NCBI GenBank assembly: GCA_016927835.1
Contig: JAFGMA010000235.1
Coordinates: 1 to 64,000, forward strand
Origin: Candidatus Zhuqueibacterota bacterium
GTDB lineage: Bacteria; Zhuqueibacterota; Zhuqueibacteria; Thermofontimicrobiales; Sulfurfontimicrobiaceae
DNA length: 64,000 nt
Direction of reading: 5' to 3'
Positions within the stretch are counted from its first letter, which is position 1. The number at the start of each line of letters is the position of its first letter. This document shows, one piece after another, positions 8,858-16,469 of this stretch. The position numbers and the translations under genes are program-made. The notes beneath the pieces are model-generated. The model was not told where the DNA came from. It saw nothing but the letters and a program-made list of their open reading frames with translations, and did not search any database.

Positions 8858-9876
8858 AGAAACCTGTGGTCGCAATAACAATCGGCGATGCTGCCGGCAT
8901 CGGTCCCGAAGTCGCTTTAAAGGCGCTTTTAAAGAGCGACATCAGAACAAAAAGCTGCTACGTGCTCATTGGCAGTCTGGCTGTGTGGCAGCATACAGCC
9001 AAACAGCTTAATTTCCCAAAATCGCTCGTGCCGGTGGATAGCCCTGAAGCAGCAATGAAACTGAAAAACAGCATCCCGGTTTTGGAAAGCAGCGGTTTGA
9101 AATTATCGGATTTTGATTTAGGAATGCCCAATCAAGCCACGGGCAGAGCAGCGGGACTGGCTATTGAAAAAGCAGTTGAGCTGGCGCTTGAGTGGCGAAT
9201 TGACGCTGTGGTAACCGCACCCCTGCAAAAGGAAGCGCTCAACCGGGCGGGATTCCACTTTCCGGGTCATACTGAAATGTTGAAAAGCTTGACCGACGTA
9301 GCGGAAGTGGTTATGTTGATGCACAGCGCAAAGCTTTCGACCGCATTGGTCACCACCCACGAGGCGCTGACGCGCGTACCGGCGCTGCTCTCGGTCGATA
9401 AAATAGTCCGCACGATCGAGTTGACAAATGCTTTTTTTCAAAAATTGGGAAATCAAAAGCCACGTATCAGCGTCGCGGCTTTAAATCCCCACGCCGGTGA
9501 GTGCGGCTTATTCGGAAACGAAGAAGCCGAGATCATCGCGCCCGCCATTCAAAAAGCCAGACATGCCGGGATCGATGTATCCGGCCCGTTGCCGTCGGAT
9601 ACGATTTATTACCATGCAGTCAAGGGCAGCTTCGATTGTGTCGTTTCAATGTACCACGACCAGGGACTGATTCCGTTCAAATTAATCGCATTCGATGAAG
9701 GCGTGAATGTGACGTTGGGACTGCCTTTTCCGAGAACGTCGCCCGATCACGGTACTGCTGCGGATATTGCCGGAAAAAATTGCGCCCGAGCCGAAAGCAT
9801 GATCCAGGCGTTGCTGCTGGCGTATCGGCTGTGCGAAAATAAACAAAACATACAAAATTTAAAGGATCAAAAATGA
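8854..9876 (+). CDS. pdxA: 4-hydroxythreonine-4-phosphate dehydrogenase
   Basis: 340 residues, the normal PdxA length. It oxidises 4-phosphohydroxy-L-threonine with NAD in the DXP-dependent vitamin B6 pathway. Visible marks are the N-terminal ITIGDAAGIGPEV, TAPLQKEAL and FPGHTEML near 127-150 (metal-binding His), LNPHAGECG near 212 (second metal His), GPLPSDT near 250, and YHDQGLIPFK near 276 (third metal His) followed by TLGLPFPRTSPDHGTA. The start ATG overlaps the previous stop by four bases (ATGA), as does its stop with the next gene. No pdxJ or pdxB is in the window. PdxA-like enzymes for sugar-acid catabolism share the fold, but no partner DUF1537 kinase is seen here, which favours B6 synthesis. 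Confidence 0.92.
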   Translation: MKKPVVAITIGDAAGIGPEVALKALLKSDIRTKSCYVLIGSLAVWQHTAKQLNFPKSLVPVDSPEAAMKLKNSIPVLESSGLKLSDFDLGMPNQATGRAAGLAIEKAVELALEWRIDAVVTAPLQKEALNRAGFHFPGHTEMLKSLTDVAEVVMLMHSAKLSTALVTTHEALTRVPALLSVDKIVRTIELTNAFFQKLGNQKPRISVAALNPHAGECGLFGNEEAEIIAPAIQKARHAGIDVSGPLPSDTIYYHAVKGSFDCVVSMYHDQGLIPFKLIAFDEGVNVTLGLPFPRTSPDHGTAADIAGKNCARAESMIQALLLAYRLCENKQNIQNLKDQK

Positions 9877-10580
9877 TTCTCAGAATAAACTATTTGCTCG
9901 TTTTCCTCTTCATAACACCTGCGCTTTTCGTGGCAGAGCCGATTGACGCACAGGAAACGGAAATAAGAGAACTTCTTCAGAAAATTGAAGCGGTGAAAGA
10001 AAACCACAAAGCCAGGTTCGGTGAGACTGTTTTTCAGGTCGAGGAACACTCGGTCATGCAGCTTATGAATGGCGATGGGGAGATCGAACGTATTGACACC
10101 ACCCTGGCGCTTGTCACCAGGAAAGGGAGAGTACTCGTCAGCCGAAAAATTATCATGTCGACAGCGGATACGACAAAGCCGGGAAAATCCATGGAACGGC
10201 GATTCGACATAAAATTCGATGCGGATAATCCCGATTACCAATTCAAACTGCTGCAACGCACTGACAGCACCATCGTGCTGGCGTACGAACCTCGCCAGTC
10301 CAAAGCGAAAAATGACAAGTCTTTTGGCAAGCTCTGGTTCGATCCCGAAGATTATCATCTATTGAGAATCGAATCAACCACGCCTGATCCGGGGGTATCG
10401 CATCTGGATAGACTGGAAATGGAAATCACAATGATTCAACTGGAAAATGGAATGAATGTTGCCTCGTCTGCGCACGTCAAAGGCGATGCCAGCGCACTGT
10501 TCGGACTTATCAAGAAAAAATTCGACGTCTCGAATACGTATCGAAATCATCAGATAATGAAAACAGCACAGGAAAAATGA
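9873..10580 (+). CDS. LolA-like outer-membrane lipoprotein carrier family protein
   Basis: 235 residues with a signal peptide ending near DAQET (residue 27). The rest follows the LolA/LolB-like half-barrel pattern: a helix with a REL-LQKIEAVKENH stretch, then beta strands including KLWFDPEDYHLLRIEST, the strand pair typical of LolA proteins (where it reads like 'lwidpet..i.k'). LolA shuttles lipoproteins across the periplasm to the outer membrane. Here sequence similarity is only at pattern level, so the substrate is unknown. Start and stop each overlap neighbours by ATGA, which ties it to pdxA and the RapZ-like gene. Confidence 0.65.
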   Translation: MILRINYLLVFLFITPALFVAEPIDAQETEIRELLQKIEAVKENHKARFGETVFQVEEHSVMQLMNGDGEIERIDTTLALVTRKGRVLVSRKIIMSTADTTKPGKSMERRFDIKFDADNPDYQFKLLQRTDSTIVLAYEPRQSKAKNDKSFGKLWFDPEDYHLLRIESTTPDPGVSHLDRLEMEITMIQLENGMNVASSAHVKGDASALFGLIKKKFDVSNTYRNHQIMKTAQEK

Positions 10581-11245
10581 ATCAAATTTTAGTCGTGAAA
10601 ATTTATAGTTTCGGTTTCAGAAAATCTGGAATACCAAAGGATAGCTCAGGGCATGGCGGCGGATTTGTCTTCGATTGCCGGTCACTACCCAACCCGGGAC
10701 GGCAGGAGCATTTCAAAGATCAAACGGGTTTGGATGGCGGCGTAATAGATTATTTATCAGCCAGCCCGGTTGTACAAAAATTCCTCAAACATGCAATTGA
10801 AATGGTTGATCTGGCGGTGGCTGATTATACAGAACGCGGATTCGGGCATTTGATGGTTTCCTTCGGCTGCACGGGCGGACAGCATCGATCGATATTCTGC
10901 GCCGAATACCTGCACCGGCATCTGCAGGAAAAAGGCATCGTAACGGTGCTCAGGCATGTGGAATTGCCCGAAATTAAACTCTCGAAGAAAATGAATCAAA
11001 CCTTGCGCCGCACACCATCTTCATCCGATGGCAGCAGCCTGAATGCCGGCGTTACGAAATCCGCGATCCGATTTTGCGATTTGCAGTGCAAACACGCTGC
11101 GCTCCCCAAAGACGAGGGCATCGACGGATCAAAGAGCTGTCGCACGTTCAGTGCATTGTGGTGCAATTTGCTGGGCGAGTATGTGGTAAAAAATTCCCCC
11201 TGTTCCCACCAATATGGCAAGCGCCGACCCAAAGCCGGGTGGTAA
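10577..11245 (+). CDS. Stand-alone RapZ C-terminal-domain protein with an unusual tail
   Basis: 222 residues starting at an ATGA overlap. Residues 1-135 match the C-terminal domain of RapZ/YvcJ: KIYSFGFRKSGIP, FDCRSLPNPGR, then GLDGGV..YL and the diagnostic SFGCTGGQHRSIF. In full-length RapZ this domain follows a P-loop kinase domain and binds small RNAs or a nucleotide-sugar-type ligand; here no kinase domain is present. Single-domain versions are known in other bacteria, often near sugar nucleotidyltransferases. The last 85 residues, from about KKMNQTLRRTP, are Ser- and Cys-rich and match nothing I know. They may be read-through after a lost stop or a frameshift. The gene ends 22 bp from a convergent UroD-family gene. 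Confidence 0.8.
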   Translation: MNQILVVKIYSFGFRKSGIPKDSSGHGGGFVFDCRSLPNPGRQEHFKDQTGLDGGVIDYLSASPVVQKFLKHAIEMVDLAVADYTERGFGHLMVSFGCTGGQHRSIFCAEYLHRHLQEKGIVTVLRHVELPEIKLSKKMNQTLRRTPSSSDGSSLNAGVTKSAIRFCDLQCKHAALPKDEGIDGSKSCRTFSALWCNLLGEYVVKNSPCSHQYGKRRPKAGW

Positions 11246-11267
11246 AAAGCCCGCGATTCATCGCATC

Positions 11268-12317
11268 TCAATAAACACCATATTCCCGTGCAGTTTTATA
11301 CATGGCGATGATTTTTTCGGTCGTCGTGAGAGGTTGAATATTATGACAGGGAGCCAGGACATAGCCGCCATCCTTTCCTAAAATCTCAATGTTCTGTTTC
11401 ACTTCTGCAATCACATCCTCAACCGTACCATACGGCAATGTCTGCTGATTATCGACAGCGCCATGAAACACGAGTTTATCGCCAAAATCCCTTTTCAAGC
11501 CTTCAAGCGCCATTCCGGGACAGCGCCATTGAATCGGATTCAACAAATCGATACCGATATCAATCATGCCGGCAATGAGCGGGCGAACCGCACCATCGCT
11601 GTGATGAAAAGCTTTTGACCCGAATGAATGCGCCAACTCGATCATTTGTTTCATCTTCGGTTTCAGAAATCGGTCAACCAGGGCTTCGCTCATCAACAAG
11701 CCGGTCTGGGTGCCGAGGTCTTCCGCAATATAGCTTACCTCGATATTTCCTTCACCGGCGGCTTCGAGGGAACGCGCCATAAGAGCATAATGAAAGCCAA
11801 AAATTCGGTCAAGGATCGCGTCCGCCAGCTCAGGCTCGGAAACCAGATCCATGAACGCATTCTCCATGCCGCGCAGGTTACAATACAACAGGTATGGCTC
11901 ATAATGCCCGACATGGACCGCCCAACCGGCTTTATGGCAGCGGTCAACCTCCTGCCTGATTTCGGAATAATCGTACCAGTCCGCGCTGGGCCAACCGAAT
12001 GCATCGATGTCCTCAATTGTGCTCGCTTCTGCCAGCGGATGATAGATCACCTCGTCGTAGGTACCGGCTCCATCGGCATAACTCACGGTGCGATGTTTCA
12101 GGTGCCAGAGATGATCGCGCTCCGGTCCGGCATAACGCGGGCCCACCGAATGCAATTTATCGATCTGTAATTTGCGCCATAATTCATCGTCGGTTGCGCA
12201 ATTCAACTCTTTTAATAATCTCTCTTTAACCTCCGGGGTCGACCAGAAATCTGTGGGGACGCGATCCGGAAGTTCACGGTTTAAAACTGCCTGCCAGCGT
12301 TCGAGGGGTGTTGTCAT
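11268..12317 (-). CDS. Uroporphyrinogen decarboxylase-family protein, paralog 3
   Basis: 349 residues with AAGGAG about 8 bases before the ATG. UroD-superfamily features are ELPDRVPTDFWS near the N-terminus, EDLGTQTGLLMS near residue 200, the metal-motif position near 240 read as HHSDG, and a C-terminal GGYVLAPCHNIQP. Relative to paralogs 1 and 2 the Cys of HSCG/HACG is replaced by Asp, while a Cys appears in APCHNIQ. That change would alter a zinc site, so its chemistry may differ. It is closest in layout to paralog 1 (shared GPRYAGP/VPYAGP and GGY.L.P.H segments). It is convergent with the pdxA operon. The exact reaction is unknown. Confidence 0.87.
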   Translation of the reverse strand: MTTPLERWQAVLNRELPDRVPTDFWSTPEVKERLLKELNCATDDELWRKLQIDKLHSVGPRYAGPERDHLWHLKHRTVSYADGAGTYDEVIYHPLAEASTIEDIDAFGWPSADWYDYSEIRQEVDRCHKAGWAVHVGHYEPYLLYCNLRGMENAFMDLVSEPELADAILDRIFGFHYALMARSLEAAGEGNIEVSYIAEDLGTQTGLLMSEALVDRFLKPKMKQMIELAHSFGSKAFHHSDGAVRPLIAGMIDIGIDLLNPIQWRCPGMALEGLKRDFGDKLVFHGAVDNQQTLPYGTVEDVIAEVKQNIEILGKDGGYVLAPCHNIQPLTTTEKIIAMYKTAREYGVY

Positions 12318-12831
12318 TTTTATTTCTCCTTTTCAGTAAACGGAATCCTGCAAGATAGAGCTGAAGCCAGTTCCATCCTTCGACTACGCCCAGGATGAAG
12401 GCTTCGCCTGGTTGATTGAATCTGGTGACTGGAATTCCAGCGCCAGGAATGACTCACAGTCCTCTTGATTTTCAAGGCGCTATCCCCCTGCCCATTATAG
12501 CCATGCGCATTGTTTTTTTGAGCCATCGATTGATTAATTTCAGTTATACGAACCGGCATTTCCTCTTGTTCACTTGACACACGAATGAATAACGAGATAT
12601 CCTTTCAAAGGTTTAGAACTTTTAAAAGGCTCCCTGCCTGAATTATCAAAAAAAGCTTGCAGTTAAGTGATTAAATTCTTATTGTATTCTGAAATCTGTG
12701 GCGTATATCCGGATCGACTGACTACGGCAAGATAAGCTTCATACGCAATTCCAAATCCTTCTGATGTTCATCGCAAGCTGATTGAAATGCAGTGTGTATT
12801 TAAAACTTTTTAGGAAGGAGGACGTTGCACC
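12318..12831. other. Divergent intergenic region, 514 bp
   Basis: Separates the third UroD-family gene from the plus-strand lipoprotein gene. It contains a short imperfect palindrome near 12370-12420 (CATCCTTCGACTACG...AGGATGAAGG) and a sigma70-like promoter at 12657-12685. No convincing gene. Confidence 0.45.
12657..12685 (+). promoter_or_regulatory. Sigma70-like promoter for the lipoprotein gene at 12832
   Basis: TTGCAG at 12657-12662 and TATTGT at 12680-12685 with a 17-base spacer. The gene starts about 145 bases further on, behind GGAAGGAGG. Pattern match only. Confidence 0.4.
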
Positions 12832-13515
12832 ATGAAAAAAACGCAAATGAAAACAGGCGCGGCTGTGCTGGTGATGGCGATATTACTGCTAGCCGGTTGC
12901 GCAACTTTTAAATCGGATATGAAAGGCAAATATTCCGCTCCGGCAGAAAAAAATTTTGGTGCCGACGGCGTGAGTGCGCTTTTCATTTTCAGTCACTATC
13001 GACAGACCAAAGGTTACGACGCCATCCCAAAACTGGATGATCGCCGGCAGAGAATTCAGGGTTTTGACGATTTCTTCCAGGATGCGCTCAAGGAATTCAG
13101 CAACATCAAGACTTATGCGACATTCACCGAATATGCATCTGATGTGAACGAACCTGAGCGCCGTGCGATCAAGGACAGCCTGAAATCGACGCACGACTTT
13201 ATTCTCGATATTCGTTTCATGCGGGAAAAAAAGTTTGCCAGGCAGTTTCTCGGTCAAATCTTTTCAGTGATGTCGGTGACCCTGCTACCGATTGCCTACT
13301 CTCAAACCTACACCGTTGATGTTGATATTTATAATGCGCAAAATCAATTGATTAAAAGCTATTCCAGGCAGGCAGCATTGACAAAATGGGTTCAGACGTT
13401 GCTGATTTTCGTCTACCCGTTTCATCCGGAGAGGCGGAAAAAAGAGGAAATTTACGTGGATTTTCTGCATAATATTTTTCGCCAGATCGAAAGCGAGAAA
13501 GTGCTGCGAAATTAA
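12832..13515 (+). CDS. Lipoprotein of unknown function
   Basis: 227 residues. A basic N-terminus and hydrophobic run end in the lipobox LLAGC, so Cys23 should be lipidated. AAGGAGG stands about 12 bases before the ATG. The mature part has no domain I recognise: FIFSHYRQTKGYDAIPKL, a Phe-rich FDDFFQDALKEF segment, and two hydrophobic stretches (FSVMSVTLLPIAYSQTY and VQTLLIFVYPFHP) that could associate with membrane. The general shape, a lipoprotein forming a short alpha/beta domain with a hydrophobic C-terminal hairpin, is similar to small periplasmic proteins found in envelope-stress settings, but that is speculation. It lies upstream of the phosphoesterase-like gene in the same direction, 190 bp away. 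Confidence 0.75.
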   Translation: MKKTQMKTGAAVLVMAILLLAGCATFKSDMKGKYSAPAEKNFGADGVSALFIFSHYRQTKGYDAIPKLDDRRQRIQGFDDFFQDALKEFSNIKTYATFTEYASDVNEPERRAIKDSLKSTHDFILDIRFMREKKFARQFLGQIFSVMSVTLLPIAYSQTYTVDVDIYNAQNQLIKSYSRQAALTKWVQTLLIFVYPFHPERRKKEEIYVDFLHNIFRQIESEKVLRN

Positions 13516-13707
13516 TGCGTTGGGTACAAAAAAATTGTACGCATACGCGCCGCTTTTCCGATATATTAGGCTGCAAACACCGTGACATGCTGCTGACTCA
13601 ATCTCACAGATAATTGCGCCAGCGCTCAGGCGAGTATTAAGCAAATGAAATGAAGACAGGGCAATCGGCTTAATTTGCATCATTCAGCATTCAACATCAG
13701 GGACGAT

Positions 13708-14943
13708 ATGAATATCTATTTTATCAAGCTGAAATTTTGTGTGATCTTCTCCATTCTGCTCATCGGATTGCATTGCGCACCCAAAGGTTTGGTCACTGCT
13801 GAATATGATTCGGGAGTTTGCGGCGTAGTGAAAACCGCGCCCGATAGCTTGCAGTTGAACTCCCCGTGCAAATTTATGGTCTATGGCAACAGCCGCCCCG
13901 CGTATCGCATCAATGAGCGATTGATGCGGACTTCGATCTGGCGCACCTGGAGGATGTTGCTGTTCCCGTTTTACCAATTTTATGTACTCGGCGATGGAAT
14001 CATCAGCGGGATCAACCAGATGCGACGGATTCCGGATGATGGTCAGCGGGAGCGCCGGATGGTGCGCGATGCGATCTACGATGCGGTGCGCGCTGAAAAT
14101 GCGGATTTTGTCATCCATACCGGCAACTCAATCGAGGACGGACGGCGCCCGATGCACCTGGCGAATTTTTTGGCTGAAAACACCATCGAGAAGCCGATTC
14201 TAAATGAAATCCCGTTTTTTCAAGTGGCAGGTCAACATGAATGGACGAATGATTCAGCGTATGGTCTGCCAAATTTCCTGGCTATTTTTCAACAAAGGCT
14301 GTTTTATAAAATCGATCTTTCGGAGGCAGCGATCTTCATTCTCAATTCGGATATGATCGTCGATGCTGCCGGATTACTCAATAATCAATTGCAGGATTCG
14401 CTGTTCAATCACTGGTTCGTCTCCGAAGTCTATCACCGTGATTCCGGGTGGCTTGAAAAAGAATTAGCCGCCTGTGATAAGCCATTTAAAATTATTTGCA
14501 TGCACCATTCGCCGGTATCATTCAACCGGCAGCATGATGATTGGAGCCATCCTGGCGACACAGCCCTGCCCGAGAAGCGCCGGCGCCTGCTCAACCTGTT
14601 TCAGGAGCAGGGAGTGCAACTGGTCTTTTGCGGAAACGAGCGCCTGTTCGAGCATACAATGTTGCGCTACACAATGAACGATTCGCCTAAAGCATTGCAC
14701 ATCGTCATAAGCGGCGGCGGCGGTGTTCCGCTGGGCGAATTGACGGATATCAAAACGCGTGTGAAATATCTTGCGGAATACCATGAGGATGGTTTCAATG
14801 TGGAACTGATGCGCCAGCAGAAGATTTATCATTATTGTGCGGTTGAAATCGCGGGCGACCGGATGACGGTGAAGGTTTTCGAAGTGACCGGTGAGCATGA
14901 GCAGCCCGTCCGGTTGACAGAAACAATCACCGTGTCCCAATAA
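13708..14943 (+). CDS. Metallophosphoesterase-fold exported protein with degenerate active site
   Basis: 411 residues from the ATG at 13708 (CAGGGA 6 bases upstream; an earlier in-frame ATG at 13675 has no ribosome site). The N-terminal hydrophobic run ends at GLHCAP, an imperfect lipobox. The order of blocks is that of calcineurin-like phosphoesterases, but the metal ligands are changed. VYGNSRP stands for GDxR, IHTGNSIEDG for TGDxxxDG, QVAGQHEW for GNHE, CMHHSP for HHPP, and FCGNERLFEH for SGHDHxYE. At least five of the usual Asp/Asn/His ligands are replaced, so hydrolysis by the standard two-metal mechanism is unlikely. It may be a binding protein derived from a phosphatase. The other possibility is an unusual divergent family that I do not know. 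Confidence 0.75.
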   Translation: MNIYFIKLKFCVIFSILLIGLHCAPKGLVTAEYDSGVCGVVKTAPDSLQLNSPCKFMVYGNSRPAYRINERLMRTSIWRTWRMLLFPFYQFYVLGDGIISGINQMRRIPDDGQRERRMVRDAIYDAVRAENADFVIHTGNSIEDGRRPMHLANFLAENTIEKPILNEIPFFQVAGQHEWTNDSAYGLPNFLAIFQQRLFYKIDLSEAAIFILNSDMIVDAAGLLNNQLQDSLFNHWFVSEVYHRDSGWLEKELAACDKPFKIICMHHSPVSFNRQHDDWSHPGDTALPEKRRRLLNLFQEQGVQLVFCGNERLFEHTMLRYTMNDSPKALHIVISGGGGVPLGELTDIKTRVKYLAEYHEDGFNVELMRQQKIYHYCAVEIAGDRMTVKVFEVTGEHEQPVRLTETITVSQ

Positions 14944-15062
14944 TAGGCTGGCTCGCTCATTTATTCAGTTTGCCGATGCGAATGAAGAGGATTTTTCGAA
15001 AATGATGTTATGAAAGGGCATCGAATATATCGGCTGAAACCGAAGGTCATGCAGGTGGTGCA

Positions 15063-15863
15063 TCAATATGTTTTGATGAGAACTTCAGCCTGGTCTCTCA
15101 AAACGCTATAAGCCGCGCCAAACAGCACTTCAAGCCCGGATTTCGTTTTTTTATTATGAAAACCGGGTTCCCATTTAAATCGTGCAAGTGAATCACTGAT
15201 CGTAAACAGGCTGCCAATTTCCACACCTCTGAATTCGGCAACCGCAAACAGGGCTGCTGCTTCCATTTCAACGGTGAGAACGCCTTCGTGTTGGTAATGT
15301 TTCACTTCATCGACCGTTTCCCGGTATGGCGCATCGGTTGTCCAACTGGTTCCGCCACGAAATTTCACTTTTTCCTGCTTGAGGAAACTTTTAATTTTGC
15401 TGGTTATTTCTGCACCGGGATGTGCATAGCGCGCAGGTTTCAGATAATGGTACGAGCTACCTTCGTCGCGGATTGCGCGCTCGCATAGAACGATATCTCC
15501 GAAATCCAGATCCGGTTGCAGCGCACCGGCGGACCCGATTGATACAAATCGCCGCGTGCCAAAAGCGATCATAAGTTCCAGCAGCGTCACGGCAATTGGA
15601 GCGCCAAAACCAAAAGAACCCACCAAACCGACCTGCCCCTCCGATTCATCTAAAAGATAAATCGGAATATCAAAACCCTCTGCCTTCGTGGTTTTATGCT
15701 TTCGCATCACAAAATTAAACAGATAGGTTTGATAGCAGAAAATAATCCCCTGCGGCGGATTAATGCTCGGGGACTGACCGCGACTCCGTCTGTAATTCAG
15801 CAAATCATTAGGCGAGAACAAGGCTTTGCTCTGGCTTTTATTCGGAAAATTTGGAAAGTGCAT
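15063..15863 (-). CDS. Nucleoside phosphorylase (uridine phosphorylase-like)
   Basis: 266 residues of the PNP/UDP phosphorylase superfamily, which splits nucleosides with phosphate to base plus ribose-1-phosphate. Seen are SFGFGAPIAVTLLELMIAFG near 82-101, RRFVSIGSAGALQPDLDFGDIV (phosphate- and base-binding loop), and TVEMEAAALFAVAEF near 197, the Glu-Met-Glu ribose-binding motif. AGGTAC is about 8 bases before the ATG. The first 50 residues are a longer lead than usual. UDP-like rather than trimeric PNP is my reading of the MEMEA-type motif; the substrate base is uncertain. A MITE-like element occupies its upstream region. It would salvage nucleosides alongside the purine-synthesis gene next door. 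Confidence 0.85.
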   Translation of the reverse strand: MHFPNFPNKSQSKALFSPNDLLNYRRSRGQSPSINPPQGIIFCYQTYLFNFVMRKHKTTKAEGFDIPIYLLDESEGQVGLVGSFGFGAPIAVTLLELMIAFGTRRFVSIGSAGALQPDLDFGDIVLCERAIRDEGSSYHYLKPARYAHPGAEITSKIKSFLKQEKVKFRGGTSWTTDAPYRETVDEVKHYQHEGVLTVEMEAAALFAVAEFRGVEIGSLFTISDSLARFKWEPGFHNKKTKSGLEVLFGAAYSVLRDQAEVLIKTY

Positions 15864-15884
15864 CTTCAGTACCTGCCTGTTTAG

Positions 15885-16003
15885 TGCCCGAACGAAAAGC
15901 CCTTATTTCTTCACCCTGAGCGAAGGCTAAGGGTGATAAGTCCTTGTGAATACGTTATGCTTCGATTCCGCTCAGTATGAGGACGTTAGTTTTCGTTCAG
16001 GCA
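15885..16003. repeat. MITE-like element family 2, copy A
   Basis: About 119 bp with inverted ends TGCCCGAACGAAAA and TTTTCGTTCAGGCA (13 of 14 pair). Its reverse complement aligns with 39935-40045: both hold AGCGGAATCGAA, CA-AACGTA, CCTTCG-CTCAG and AAG-GG-CTTTT in the same order. The interior also forms a CACCCTGAGC/GCTAAGGGTG palindrome. It lies 21 bp upstream of the nucleoside phosphorylase start codon. Confidence 0.8.
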
Positions 16004-16469
16004 TGGTTAAAATTTAAAGAATGCTTCTCTGGACAAGTTTCAGCCGCACGCATGAAAACGTCCTCCCTATTCCCTGCCAATTGCGGATTTCATCGGGCGC
16101 GATAGCAATCTTACTAACTTGCCGCAGTTTAGTTTCAATACAGCTCTATCTGGCACGTTATGATCAAACAAAGCAGATCCGACTGCTCAGGAAAAGCGCT
16201 TTATTTTAATGAGCTCTTGACTATCAACTCTTTCTGTGCAAAGCCCGATTCCCGTCTATCGCTAAAAAGAATAAAAAACGCTTGCTAGTTGCTTCAATTT
16301 ACCTTATCTTTGATCAAGTCACTGAAGCATTATAGAAATCAACCTGTTAATATGGCGTGGGATATTAAATGCACCAAAGTAAATTGCTCAGGATTTCATC
16401 AGGCGGATGACGCTGAAATGCAAGGCTGCTGTTCCCGCTCCCCCAACCTAACCGTAAAGGAATTCAAAA
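16004..16469. other. Intergenic region, 466 bp
   Basis: Upstream of the AICAR transformylase gene. It contains a sigma70-like promoter at 16282-16310. I looked for purine, THF and ZTP riboswitch cores in the leader and did not find them. No gene. Confidence 0.45.
16282..16310 (+). promoter_or_regulatory. Sigma70-like promoter for the AICAR transformylase gene
   Basis: TTGCTA at 16282-16287, a 17-base spacer and TATCTT at 16305-16310. It leaves a leader of about 150 bases before the ATG at 16470. Confidence 0.45.

Noticed and set aside
12320..12580. Short minus-strand open frame of 86 codons upstream of the third UroD-family gene
   Set aside because: No ribosome site, no motif, and Ser/Arg-rich composition typical of non-coding frames.
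16320..16460. Possible purine-, THF- or ZTP-type riboswitch before the AICAR transformylase gene
   Set aside because: The conserved loop sequences of those classes were not found.
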